From positions 18,760,804-18,824,803 of the forward strand of contig BROE01000020.1 of assembly GCA_036571765.1 (NCBI GenBank): a stretch of DNA of 64,000 nt, read 5' to 3'. The translations under genes were made by a program, and so were the position numbers. A model generated the notes under the pieces. It saw only the letters and a program-made list of their open reading frames with translations. It did no database searches and was not told the DNA's origin. Positions 34,162-43,279 of this stretch are shown piece after piece. The stretch comes from Plecoglossus altivelis (Eukaryota; Chordata; Actinopteri; Osmeriformes; Plecoglossidae). Within the stretch, counting starts at the first letter, position 1. The number at the start of each line of letters is the position of its first letter.

Positions 34162-35470
34162 GGAACACACACGCAGGACGCCAGGCCTCCAGAGTCCTGC
34201 AGACTGGTCTGCAGACTGGTCTGCTGCTGGTGCTGGTGCTGGTGGTGTCAGGTGCTAGTGTCTGGTGCTGGTGCTGGTGTTAGGTGCTGGTGCTGGTGTT
34301 AGGTTCTGGTGTCTGCTGCTGGTGCTGGTGCTGGTAGTGTCAGGTGCTGGTGTTAGGCGCTGGTGTCTGGTGCTGGTGCTGGTGTCAGGTGCTGGTGTCA
34401 GCTCCATGCACAGGTGATATGATGTGCTCGGAGGGGAGCTGCGGATGTCTTGACATGTGTGATGATGCTTGTTAGACGCAGAAGCACAAGAGATCGTCTA
34501 GGTAATCTAGGTGGATCTTGTCCAGGGATTCTGTGTTCTCCATGTCTCTCTCTGTCTTTCTCTCTGTATCTGTGTGTGTGTCTCATTCTGTATCTCTCTC
34601 TCTCTCTGTCTGTCTCTCTGTATCTGTGTCTCTCTCTCTCTGTATCTCTCTCTGTCTGTCTCTCTGTATCTGTGTGTCTGTCTCTCTGTATCTCTCTCTC
34701 TCTCTGTCTGTCTGTCTCTCTGTATCTGTGTGTGTCTCTCTCTCTGTATCTGTATCTCTCTCTCTGTTTCCCTCACTGTCTGTTTGTGTATCTCTTTCTG
34801 TCTGTGTCTCTCTCTGTCTGAGTTTCTCTGTATCTATGTATCTCTCTGTGTATTTATCTCTCCCTGTCTCTCTGTGTATCTCTTTCTGGCTGTGTCTCTC
34901 TCTGTCTGAGTTTCTCTGTATCTATGTATCTCTGTGTGTATTTATCTCTACCTATCTGTGTGTGTCTTTCTCTGTCTGGGTCTCTCTCTGTCCCTCTGTC
35001 TCTTTTCTGTCTGTCAGTCTATCTGTCTCTCTCTGTCTCTCCGTCTGTCTCCATCTGCTGTAACTTTACTGGTTGTCTAACGGCACACACACTAGGACTT
35101 GTATGTTCAAAGGAAATATTTTCGACCTTGTTTGGGTAAATAACAGAACTAGCCAACGAAAGGTGACTGATGTCTTGTCTCGCTGGGTTTCTCACAGCCA
35201 CAATCATTTTCACATCTCTTATTGCTTATTCGTCGCGTATTTCAACCCGGACTGTGCTTCCGCCATAGACAAATTACATCGGAAAACTGACGCGTAAACG
35301 TTTAAAATAGGCTTGTACAACCAACCAATAAGCATTCTCGGATTCACTCACCACCAGGAAGACTCTACTCTGTGTGTGAGGATGAGTAGAAACAAGATGA
35401 AGGTGAAGAATATTCTCGACCTGGGTTGACGGGATATTGTGGTGTTACGAGGTTTCAAACGGAGTACCAT
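24191..35470 (-). CDS. wnt2b: wnt2b, complete (5 coding exons, 370 aa)
   Basis: Wnt2b is a secreted, lipid-modified ligand for Frizzled/LRP receptors. In fish it is best known for liver specification, with further roles in fin and eye. The five exons (35470-35352, 29808-29588, 27648-27371, 26922-26658, 24420-24191) have GT-AG sites and compatible phases. They total 1113 nt, or 370 residues plus stop. Features in order: signal peptide, [10 protein letters not shown] start of the mature protein, HRRWNC-type [10 protein letters not shown] with a glycosylation sequon, WGGCSDN, the acylated-serine loop CKCHGVSGSC, and the cysteine-rich end CCGRGYDT...CKFRWCCAVECKDC. WNT2B is favoured over WNT2 by [35 protein letters not shown] and [11 protein letters not shown]. 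Teleosts may have two wnt2b paralogs, and I cannot tell which this is. Confidence 0.95.
24440..24640 (+). repeat. cacacacctggttaga/ttaccac minisatellite in wnt2b intron 4
   Basis: Units of about 16-25 bp containing cacacctggtta start within about 20 bp of the exon 5 acceptor. Confidence 0.8.
25080..25140 (+). mobile_element. L2-type SINE/LINE 3' tail
   Basis: The sequence cactttggataaaagtgtct and gctaatgaa is the conserved 3' tail shared by many fish SINEs and L2 LINEs. The body upstream is not recognisable. Confidence 0.55.
25240..25960 (+). repeat. Pentanucleotide (ACTGC)n/(ACTCT)n array
   Basis: About 700 bp of 5-bp units lie in wnt2b intron 4, with two embedded copies of cttcactctgtgtgggtctg. 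The long open frames are repeat artefacts. Confidence 0.9.
26543..26571 (+). repeat. Poly(C) run
   Basis: Nearly 30 C (poly-G on the wnt2b sense strand), about 90 bp past the exon 4 donor. A longer C-only tract lies at 30129-30189. Confidence 0.9.
26658..26922 (-). CDS. wnt2b: wnt2b exon 4 (acylation loop)
   Basis: The exon is 265 nt and starts in phase 0 at AVKRFMKLECKCHGVSGSC. The serine in CHGVSGSC is the site that Porcupine acylates in Wnt proteins. The exon continues with ALRTCWLAMSDFRRTGDYL and VTMNQDGTGFTVADRN and ends at NSPDYCLMDRSAG. The acceptor is ctctccag and the donor GTGGGT starts at 26657. Confidence 0.95.
27110..27235 (+). repeat. agaacccaaagattccagat array in wnt2b intron 3
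   Basis: About six imperfect units of roughly 20 bp between wnt2b exons 4 and 3. Confidence 0.75.
27371..27648 (-). CDS. wnt2b: wnt2b exon 3
   Basis: The exon is 278 nt. It encodes [35 protein letters not shown], the conserved WGGCSDNINYGIKFAKAFVD and ARALMNLHNNRCGRM. The acceptor ttcccag ends at 27649 and the donor GTGAGG starts at 27370. The intron just 5' of it holds a GAGGTGAGGCAGG-type array (plus-strand orientation). Confidence 0.95.
27650..27957 (+). repeat. gaggtgaggcaggaagtgag array in wnt2b intron 2
   Basis: About thirty imperfect 10-bp units start directly at the exon 3 acceptor. Open frames on both strands here are artefacts. Confidence 0.85.
28640..29565 (+). repeat. (TCTCTG)n then (CA)n agtctatttctc array in wnt2b intron 2
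   Basis: The first part is TC-rich to about 29115. The second part repeats cacacacacagtctatttct and ctctct about 18 times, ending 20 bp before exon 2. The intron part 27958-28639 is mostly unique. Confidence 0.9.
29588..29808 (-). CDS. wnt2b: wnt2b exon 2
   Basis: The exon is 221 nt. The acceptor ccctccag is followed by [20 protein letters not shown] and [20 protein letters not shown]. The sequence then runs on to [20 protein letters not shown] and MLH. The donor is GTAAGT. NCST is a conserved N-glycosylation site. Confidence 0.95.
29870..30050 (+). repeat. agaacccagacagaac degenerate array in wnt2b intron 1
   Basis: Loose 15-20 bp units lie upstream of wnt2b exon 2. Confidence 0.6.
30129..30189 (+). 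repeat. Poly(C) tract, about 60 bp
   Basis: Almost uninterrupted C (one T) in wnt2b intron 1, hence poly-G on the sense transcript. Such runs are prone to length error in sequencing. Confidence 0.9.
30340..31640 (+). repeat. Two (CA)n-rich arrays in wnt2b intron 1
   Basis: At 30340-30785 there are acacatggacacacaca / catgcagacacacaggcaca units. From 31100 to 31620 there are (CA)n with cactgggacaaacaca units. They are separated by about 300 bp of unique sequence. Confidence 0.9.
31752..32082. other. Assembly gap (331 N) with duplicated flanks
   Basis: The sequence starting gtagcttcatgctctgctct is present at 31646 and again at 32083, about 90 bp nearly identical, followed by (CA)n on both sides. 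The flanks overlap, so the true gap may be small or negative. Confidence 0.95.
32360..32690 (+). repeat. cagcctctcccagcctcccctcatctcccc array
   Basis: About ten imperfect units of 25-30 bp in wnt2b intron 1. Confidence 0.85.
32845..33935 (+). repeat. Two (GT)n compound arrays
   Basis: GT-rich with gtctgtgtgt, gtctttgtgt and gtgcatgtgtctgtgcgtgt units at 32845-33165 and 33540-33935. The intervening 375 bp is unique. Confidence 0.9.
34205..34400 (+). repeat. (GGTGCT)n / ggtgctggtgtcaggtgctg array
   Basis: Six-base-periodic repeat in wnt2b intron 1. Confidence 0.85.
34540..35062 (+). repeat. (TCTCTG)n / tctctgtatctgtgtg array
   Basis: About 520 bp of imperfect TCTG/TATCTG repeats end about 290 bp before wnt2b exon 1. 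Confidence 0.9.
35352..35470 (-). CDS. wnt2b: wnt2b exon 1 (start and signal peptide)
   Basis: The ATG at 35470-35468 sits in a strong context (ACCATGG) with an in-frame TAG 12 nt upstream, which fixes the start. The 39 codons encode MVLRLKPRNT, a basic stretch, then the hydrophobic core IFFTFILFLLILT. They end in THRVESSW plus the first two bases of the second Trp codon. The donor GTGAGT starts at 35351. Joined to exon 2 this gives [16 protein letters not shown], the typical mature N-terminus of Wnt2b. Confidence 0.92.
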
Positions 35471-36760
35471 GGTCACGGTCTTCTATAGGTAAACGCAGGG
35501 TTTTCATCCAGAGCTCATAAACAATGTCTGACCAGGAGTCTTTAAAGTAAAGTGCAAATAGAAGTTCTGAAGTCCATTACTAGAAAAGAAAAAAATATTG
35601 ACCACCACGTTGAAGTATTCCACCCATCTTTGATAGCAAACTTGGCAGTCCAATATATCATGGATATATTCCACAAGACTTACAATAGTAAATCCAAGGT
35701 TGACGATTATCGCAAAGTGGCAGTCTATTTGAGATCAAAGTCTATCTTCTCAAATTTCCCAAAGGTTAAAAAAAGTTCGATAGTTTAAGATAAACCTTTT
35801 CCTTTTCACCTGTTACGCATTCCAAAACGCGTCCGTCCCAAGGCTTTAAGAGTCTCCTCCAAACTCAAATGATCGTAGTAAATTATGTCACGTGAACTAG
35901 ATACTTTCGTCTTCTTCGTAGAAAGTACACAGACGGATATCCCCAAATCTGGAGTCTATTTGAGGACGAGACAGAAACTCAGACCACCTTCTCACCGGCG
36001 CGAAGATGCGCCAGCAAACACCGCATCGGCGCGTCAACGCGTCATGTTCCTTTTGTAACAATCTCTCACAGCGGTATGTGGCCTATACGAACCACGATAT
36101 ATTTAGATTCTAGGTCTAAATATTATGTATCATCATAAATCAAATTTAGACTCAATACTTTTTAAATAACCTCTATACCACAATGCTTCATGCCAACGGT
36201 CTATTTGCGAATATAAACGCATTGTCACATGAACTCTTCACGTAATTACATTCTTAAGTATAGTTCCTCGAGTTATGAATTAATACATAGACGTTTATAC
36301 TGTTTTTACATGTTTTGTTTTAATTCAACTTCCCTCGCTTTTAGCGGGGGAGTAAACATTACGCAATGAATCATTTAAGCATTTCAGATCGATGAGTAAC
36401 TACAACTTGAAGTTTCAAAAGGCTAGAAAAAATGAAAATGAAATTTTTCAAGAATGTTTCAAAACCAACCAGCTGATAGCTGTCGTCAGGTTGAAAAAAA
36501 TGAATGGGGGGGAGGGGGGGAGTTTCGAAACGTTGAAAAACATATTTTAATTCGAAATGTTTCTTTTTTTTCAGGGGCTCATCGCTCTCATTGGAATATG
36601 TGACCTCCATGTTACATCGCTGAACATGTCTGACACAGCATTCAAACCATATCAGATGACTAATCTGACCTTCGCCAAGTAGAATGAAAACACAATCACC
36701 AACCTGGTCAACAACTGAACGTGGAAACAAGAGGTCTCATATTTTGATAGCAGTTAAACA
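35471..36760 (-). other. wnt2b upstream region, unique sequence
   Basis: This is non-repetitive AT-rich sequence 5' of the wnt2b start codon and the natural place for its 5' UTR and promoter. I cannot define a TATA box or transcription start. GCGCC/CGCG clusters occur at 35990-36050. Confidence 0.4.
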
Positions 36761-36914
36761 GTGGCGACTGCTGAAGAGAGAGATTCTGCCTGGGGCATCT
36801 TCAACTATGGCAGGTCAAGCTTTCATGCTTTGACACATCATTAAACTGGATCTTGACATCTCCATGGCGATAGATTGAATGGCCCCCCCTAATCTGTCCC
36901 TGGGGGGTGGGTGG

Positions 36915-37243
36915 GGTGTGTGTGTGTGTGTGTGTGGGGGGGGGTGTCGGCACATGCTTGCTTGTCCTGTGATTGGTTGACAGGAGATGCTTCTGAGAAC
37001 TGACCTCTCTTCACTAAGCTGACGTCACCAGGTGGAGTGATCTTTCTGCTTTGGAGCTACTGGCGTGCAGGTGTGGGTGTGTGTGCAGGTGTGTGTGTGT
37101 GTGCAGGTGTGTGTGTGTGTGTGTGCGCAGGTGTGTGTGTGGGCGTGCAGGTGTGTGTGTGTATGAGAGAGACAGAGACTGTGTGTGTGTGAGTGTGTGA
37201 ATGAGACAGAGACTGTATGTGTGAGTGTGTGTATGAGACAGAG

Positions 37244-37279
<36 letters not shown>

Positions 37280-37350
37280 TGAGTGTGTGAATGAGACAGA
37301 GACTGTATGTGTGAGTGTGTGTGTATGAAACAGACAGAGACTGTATGTTG
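36915..37350 (+). repeat. (GT)n and gtgagtgtgtgaatgagacagagactgt units
   Basis: Compound GT array with three to four longer units between wnt2b and cttnbp2nl. Confidence 0.85.
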
Positions 37351-38039
37351 GGGTCATATTAATCAGCACAAATCCAGGGGCATTAGACTAAAGGTCAGAC
37401 ACAAAGCAGCTGCCTAAAATACCTCAAATGCCCTGACCGGCCAGACAGTGATGGTGGCGTGTCTATATACAGGCATGCATGATGCATTTTGGGAAGATCT
37501 CTGATCTTTGATGTGCATGATAGTACGTCTCACACGCGCACGTCGACGTACCCCGGACGCACGCGCGAGCGTACATGCCACACACATTATTGTGTCAGAT
37601 CCTCATTACATGTGACTCTGTCTCTCTCTGAACCAGGCTGTAGATTCTACAGTGACAGGCAGGTGATGCCCCCCTCCCTTGCCCCCCCAAACCTCCAGCT
37701 GCGGACCCTAGGAACCATATTCTGTCATGGCCCTGGGATAAATATGGACTGAGAGACAGAGAGCACGACCATCCACTGTCTGGGATGATGTCACAATGGA
37801 GGCAGGGCCGTGTCACTTCCTGTGACGGATATAGACCCAGCCACCCCTCACCCCCCCCACCTGCCAGTCCAGGAGACACTGGGGACAGAACATTCATGTA
37901 GCATATTTTTGGTTTGTTGCTGGCGGTGGCAGAGAGGGGGGAGTGTCACGTCTCTCGTTAAATCACCACAGGCTGTGTGAGTTCACCTTCACCTTGATGT
38001 CAGAACCTGTCTGAGATCACAAGCCTCGTCTCATTCTGT

Positions 38040-39015
38040 AACCTTATGTCTGCCTGTCTGTCTGTCTGCCTGTCTGTCTGCCTGCTGGTCTGCCTTCCTG
38101 CCTGTCTGAACGTCCGCCTCTCTGCATGCCTGCCTGTCTGCCATCTGCCTGCCAGCCTGCCTGCCAACCTGTCTGTCCGCCACTCTGTCTGACTCCCTGC
38201 CAGGCTGTCTCCCTCCCACTGTTCCACCCTGTCTGTCTTCCCCCTTGCCCCCCTGCCTCCCTTCTACCCTCTCTGCTTCCCTCCCTCCCTGCCAGGGTGT
38301 CTCCCTCCCTCCCTACCCCCTCCCTCCTTCCCTGCCCCCTCCCTCCCTTCCTACCCCCTTGCCCCCTCCCTCCCTTCCTACCCCCTGCCCCCTCCCTGCC
38401 CCCTTCCTACCCCCTGCCCCCTCCCTACCCCCTGGCCCTCTCCCTCCCTCCCTCCCTGGCTGATAGCAAGACATCCTACCCTGGCTGCGTGAGACAGTTC
38501 GATCATGGTGGGGTGTCTTTACGGACAAGGCTTTGCTGGAGGCCCAGGTCCTCTGCAGGCGGTCTCCCTCCCCACGCTGGACCACGCTGGACCACACTGG
38601 ACCACGCCGACAACACCGTCTGGGACCACACTGGACACACTGACCACGCGAACACGCTACAGCGCTCCACCACGCTGTGACCCACGCTTGGACCACGCTG
38701 ACCCACCCGCTGCCCCGATGTGGATAGAGAGCAAATAGGTGACTTGCTACTGTCTTGAGTGTGTGTCGTCAGCAAGCTGGCATGGAGCAGGAGGAAGAGG
38801 AGAAGGATTGAGAGGAGGAGGAGGAAGAGCAGGAGGAGAAAGAGAAGGATGAGGAGGAGAAAGAGAAGGAAGTGAAGGAGGAAGAGAAGGAAGAGGAGAA
38901 GAAGAAAGAGGTTTGATGAGGAGGAAGTGAGGGAGGAGCGGGAGGAGGAGGAAGAGAAGGAGGAGGAGAAAGAGAAGGAGGAGGTGAAGGAGTAGGTAGA
39001 GGAGGAGGATAAATA
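38040..39015 (+). repeat. Cluster of four simple arrays
   Basis: At 38040-38215 tgtctgcctgtctg. At 38225-38455 ccctccctcccttcctaccccc. At 38575-38705 ctggaccacgctggaccacac. At 38770-39010 gaggaggaagagaaggagga. None has coding support. Confidence 0.85.
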
Positions 39016-39116
39016 GGAGGAGGACCCCAGACCAGACACACAGCATGGATAGTCCAGTTGGCCTTAAGACCTTATACTGACCACTACTGAATGAAATACA
39101 CCACAAAAGTTATAGC

Positions 39117-39545
39117 ATGGCGCGGTTAGCTCACTGTGTTCCTGCGCGGTTGTCTACGTGGGAGGTCGTTGTTTTTAACTCCCTCGGCACGCGCACGATT
39201 CTCCTGGGAGGACCTTCCTAGCTGCACTCAATTGATGTCTCTCCCCCTCCCGTCCCCCACGCCCCCCCGTCCCCCCCTCATGTGTACCAAATGGGTTTTA
39301 TCTCCAAAACGTTAGGAACACTTCAGCGCGTGCTGTCCTCACTCTGGCCTCTGAGTTGTCGGCTGTTTCGCAACCACTTTCCGGCTCCGCGTGTGGTCGC
39401 CTTGACAACGACACACGCTGCCGCTACACTAACGAAGCAAAGAAAGAGATGAATATTGTTCAGTCGTTTGATTCTTTTGATTATTCGATGACACAAAAAA
39501 CTCTGACACGTACATCGCTTTGGATGAAAGTCTGATAAATGAATA
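39117..39545 (+). mobile_element. Degraded tRNA-type SINE with L2-like tail
   Basis: The head ggcgcggttagctcactgtg followed by gaggtcgttgtttttaactc resembles a tRNA-derived promoter. The end catcgctttggatgaaagtc and tgataaatga resembles the L2 tail. The middle is diverged, so the whole may be two fragments. A second tail-like piece is at 40146-40170. Confidence 0.45.
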
Positions 39546-39909
39546 GGTGACCAACGATAGGGTTCGAGTTACAGTCCTGAACGTCCCAGCAACTGTGTGT
39601 GTTTGAGTGTGTGTGCGCGTTTATAAGTGTGTTTGCGCGTGTGTTAGTTTGTGAATGTCAACCCCATGTATTTATAACCTTCAGCTTATTAGACAGTGCC
39701 ATCTAGTGGATAACTCCGCAAAGCACCTCGTCTCCACCTCCTACAGGAAGACAATGCTCAGGTTAAAATATATTACATTATGTTGATTCAATTAATCGTT
39801 AGGCTGAGAGTGCAGTTTTAAAGAGTACACATAAGAAATTAGGTTCTTGTTCTTGTGAGCAATCCAATTCAACTCATAATCCAGAAAACAATACACAATA
39901 AAATAAAAC

Positions 39910-39915
39910 TTTATT
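39910..39915 (-). terminator. Candidate cttnbp2nl poly(A) signal
   Basis: This is an AATAAA on the minus strand, about 2 kb past the cttnbp2nl stop, inside a stretch that also has AATAAA on the plus strand (39898-39907). It is the first clear hexamer I see downstream; the assignment is tentative. Confidence 0.25.
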
Positions 39916-40214
39916 GTCATGAATTATACCATATGTTTGTATGATTAACAACTCCAGAGATTTCCTAAGATTCCTCAATGCACTGCACAGTGCACAGTAC
40001 TGCTATGTGATACTGGCCACTGAGATGGGGTTACTTAAACCCTGCAAATACAGACCATTCCTTGACTCTGCCCACCAAAATACCTTAAGAACTACACACT
40101 TCTGATGCTCAATATTTTGCTCTACTTCCTATATGCACTGCTTGGCCGTCGCTTTGGATGAAAGTGTCTTTTCAATTTAAGAAAACATAATAGCAGTTTT
40201 GAGGGGACAAAGTA

Positions 40215-40740
40215 GGCCCTGTCTGTCACTTCCTGTGTCCTACACACCCTCCACCCCCACTTCCTGTGCCCCACAACGCCCACCCCCTAATTCTGTCTGT
40301 CACTTCCTGTGTCCTACATACACCCCACCTCCACTTCCTGTCGGCCACTTCCTGTGTCCTGTACACAACCCAACCCCCCTTCCTGTCTGTCACTTCCTGT
40401 GTCCTATATACACCCCGCCTCCACTTCCTGTCGGCCACTTCCTGTGTCCTGTACACAACCCAACCCCTCTTCCTGTCTGTCTCTTCCTGTGTCCTATATA
40501 CACCCCGCCCCCACTTCCTGTTGGCCACTTCCTGGGTCCTATACACAACCCAACCCTTACTTTCTGTCTGTCACTTCCTGTGTCCTATACAAAACCCAAC
40601 CCCACATCCTGTTGGCCACTTCCTGGGTCCTATACACAACCCAACCCTTACTTCCTGTCTGTCACTTCCTGTGTCCTATACAAAACCCAACCCCACTTCC
40701 TGTCTGTCACTTCCTGTGTCCTACATACACCCCACCTCCT
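40215..40740 (+). repeat. cacttcctgtgtcctatacac minisatellite
   Basis: About twenty copies of (c)acttcctgt in units alternating ctgtctgtcacttcctgtgt and ccacttcctgtcggcc, with an overall higher-order period near 115 bp. Each unit holds the ETS core (GGAA on the minus strand). It lies downstream of the cttnbp2nl stop. Confidence 0.9.
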
Positions 40741-41524
40741 TACCTATTTGCCAGCAGGACCCAGTCGGTCTTAGCATAGAAGCAAGATTTAGCTGACTTT
40801 AATACTCTGATGCTAAGCAGTACATACATACAAAATATAATATGTAAATGTTTTTAAATACAGTAACTTTGTGCAGTCTGAGCAGTATACTACTTGGCTG
40901 ATAAAATATGTATACACATGTTTTCTCATGTATAGTATAATAATAATAATAAAACACTGTACATGTTTGTAATGGCTATGAGGACATAAGATATACTGAA
41001 CATCCGGTATAATCATCCATAATCATCCAAATAACCACAATATTATTATTAATATGATCACTATAAATAATCCCAGAGATATTTGGAATGTGAAATCAAT
41101 GTGTGTGAAGTGTTATAATCTCTCGCTGTTTTTACGAAATCAAAAACATTTCCTGTTCTTCGCCGTCTTCGATATCAAAACGTGAAACTCGGACAGGCAG
41201 ACGGCGCTTTGGACGAAAAAAAACATAACCAGCACCTTCTTCACCACACGCTCAGCAGTACAATTGAACCAGCACGTTGGCACATTGACGTGTAATCCCC
41301 CCCCCACCCACCGAGTCACATACATCCATGTCGATCTCGTAGATCTTTCAACGTATCATCCACCCTCACCAAGTGCCCAATCAAAGTTAGGCTATTACTT
41401 TAGTAAATACCTGCTCAGCAATCAAATAAAACACAAGCAGATGCAGAACCTCCACAATATACAGTGCTATCGGTTAAAACAATTAAACCATGTAAATAAA
41501 TAAATGATTATGCAAGACAGTGTT

Positions 41525-41625
41525 CAGGAGTACCTCGGAGCATTCAGAAGTACTTCAAGTAGCTGGAAGTATTCAGAAGTACTTCAAGTACCTAGGAGTA
41601 TTTAGGAGTACGTCAGCGTACTCTC
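41525..41625 (+). repeat. aggagtacctc/agaagtacttcaagtac short array
   Basis: About eight 10-20 bp units around AGTACTT, probably in the cttnbp2nl 3' UTR. The flanks 40740-41520 and 41630-41930 are unique. Confidence 0.7.
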
Positions 41626-41932
41626 AGAAAAAAGGATGGAAAGACCATATTTAACAGAACAGCAACACAACCAGGCCAGTCTACATCAGACCAGACCAAG
41701 TCAGTACAGACCCAGCCAGGACTAGCTAGAACAGACCAGTGTGGTCGACCACACTGAACCCTCTCACGTCCCGTCCAACAACCATGGAGCAACCAGCAGT
41801 CATGCTGGTGAGGTCTGGGCCTCGCTAATGAGATACTGAATACTGTGTTCGAAAAACAAACAAAAAAATCTCAATCTCGCAACATTCTCTGATACCAACA
41901 GTTCACCCGTGTCTGGAGCAGCGCTGACCTGG

Positions 41933-42959
41933 CTAGCTGGTGGATGACACCACCCTGTCCAGCTCCTTGACCCCATCCTGGCTGGAGATGAGAGCACAGC
42001 TGGCCGGCAGCTCAGCCATGTGGCCGGCCCTGGGGCTGGGGCCTGGGGAGGCTGGGGACTGAGCCAGGCCTGGTTTCTTGGGAGGAATGGGCGGAGGGTT
42101 TCCCCTGTCGGCGCGGGGGATGGTGGGGGAGCGGAGCCCCAGAGGAGAGGCCCCCAAGGCCCTCGCGGTGCCGGGGGACGAGGGGGCCAGGTGGCGGTAG
42201 TCGGTGCCAAAGGGAGAGCTGTTGGAGGGCGGGGGTTTGGAGGCCCCCTGCTGGGTGGTGAAGCGAGAGAGGACCTGGGTGACGGTGCTTCGGGCTAGCT
42301 GCCTGATGGGGCTGGCCTCCACTGGAGCCCCGGGCGATGGGGGCGTATCCCCGACGGGGTGGGCACCCTGGGGGGCAGTGGACTCTGGGTCAGCCTGGCC
42401 CTCGAACTTGTGGCGAGCAGCGTGGAAGCGCTGGTGGATGCCTGCCTGGTAGGACGACTGGTAGCTGGGGTTAGGGCTGAGGCTGGGGCTGGGACTGGGG
42501 CTGGGGTTAGGGCTGAGGCTGGGGCTGAGGCTGGGACTGGGACTGGGGCTAGGGCTGAGGCTGGGGCTGGGGCTAGGGCTGGGGTTAGGGCTGAGGCTGG
42601 GACTGGCGTTAGGGCTGAGGATGGGGTTGAGGCTGGGGCTAGGGCAGGGAGTGAGAGAGGGGACTGTGCTGCTCTGTGAGAGCTGAACAGAGGCAGGTGT
42701 AGAGGCTGGGGCAGGGGTGGAGGCTGGTGGAGGGGTTGAGACTGAGGTATGGATGGAGGCTGTGGAGGAGGTAGTGGCAGGAGTGCAGGTAGAGCTAGGG
42801 GTGGATATAAGGAGGGAAGCCTGGACAGGGATGGAGGCTGGATTAGAGGCTGTGGGGGAGGCAGGGGAAGGCCCGGGGGGTAGCTGTGTGTTCTGGTCCT
42901 GAGCCAGCCTCTTAACCTCCAGGTTGTGGCCACCCTGGGGGCTGTGGAGGCCGTTCACC
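41933..42959 (-). CDS. cttnbp2nl: cttnbp2nl last coding exon
   Basis: The exon is 1027 nt (one base, 341 codons, stop). The acceptor ctcctcctctcag ends at 42960. It opens VNGLHSPQGGHNLEVKRLAQ. A Ser/Pro/Thr/Ala-rich region follows, including an SPSLSPNPSPSP repeat, and then YQSSYQAGIHQRFHAARHKF. The conserved block QLARSTVTQVLSRFT comes next, then NSSPFGTDYRHLA, SPTIPRADRGNPPPIPPKKP and the end KELDRVVSSTS. PPIPPKKPGL is the proline-rich motif conserved in the family, a likely SH3 ligand. Human CTTNBP2NL ends similarly (...KDVELLLPTSS). Confidence 0.93.
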
Positions 42960-43233
42960 CTGAGAGGAGGAGAGACAGGCGGCTCCCAGATCTGGCCCTG
43001 TCTGGACAGAACCTTCCTCTGCCTGCCCCGGCTCCCCTCCTGCTCCTCCTGCCCCCTCCCCTCCTCCTCACCCCCCCTCCTCCTCTTCCCTTCTCCTCCT
43101 TCTCACCCCTCCTCCTCTCCTACTCCCCCCCCTCTCAGTTCAACAGTGACGACCTGTGTGTCACGTCAGAGAAACAACATTACCCACATAAGCTCTTCAG
43201 ATGTTTACAAATGCTCTTTCCCTCACTCACTCA

Positions 43234-43279
<46 letters not shown>

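Noticed and set aside
24191..35470. Assignment to WNT2 instead of WNT2B
   Set aside because: Exon 2 residues ([28 protein letters not shown]) and the HKQPSWMDHT-type end fit WNT2B. Exon 4 alone is ambiguous (TCWLAMSDFR, VTMNQDGTGFTVA resemble WNT2).
41933..42958. Assignment of this exon to CTTNBP2 (7q31 paralog)
   Set aside because: YQSSYQ, HQRFHAARHKF and SPFGTDYRHLA, plus a stop where CTTNBP2 would continue to ankyrin repeats, favour CTTNBP2NL.
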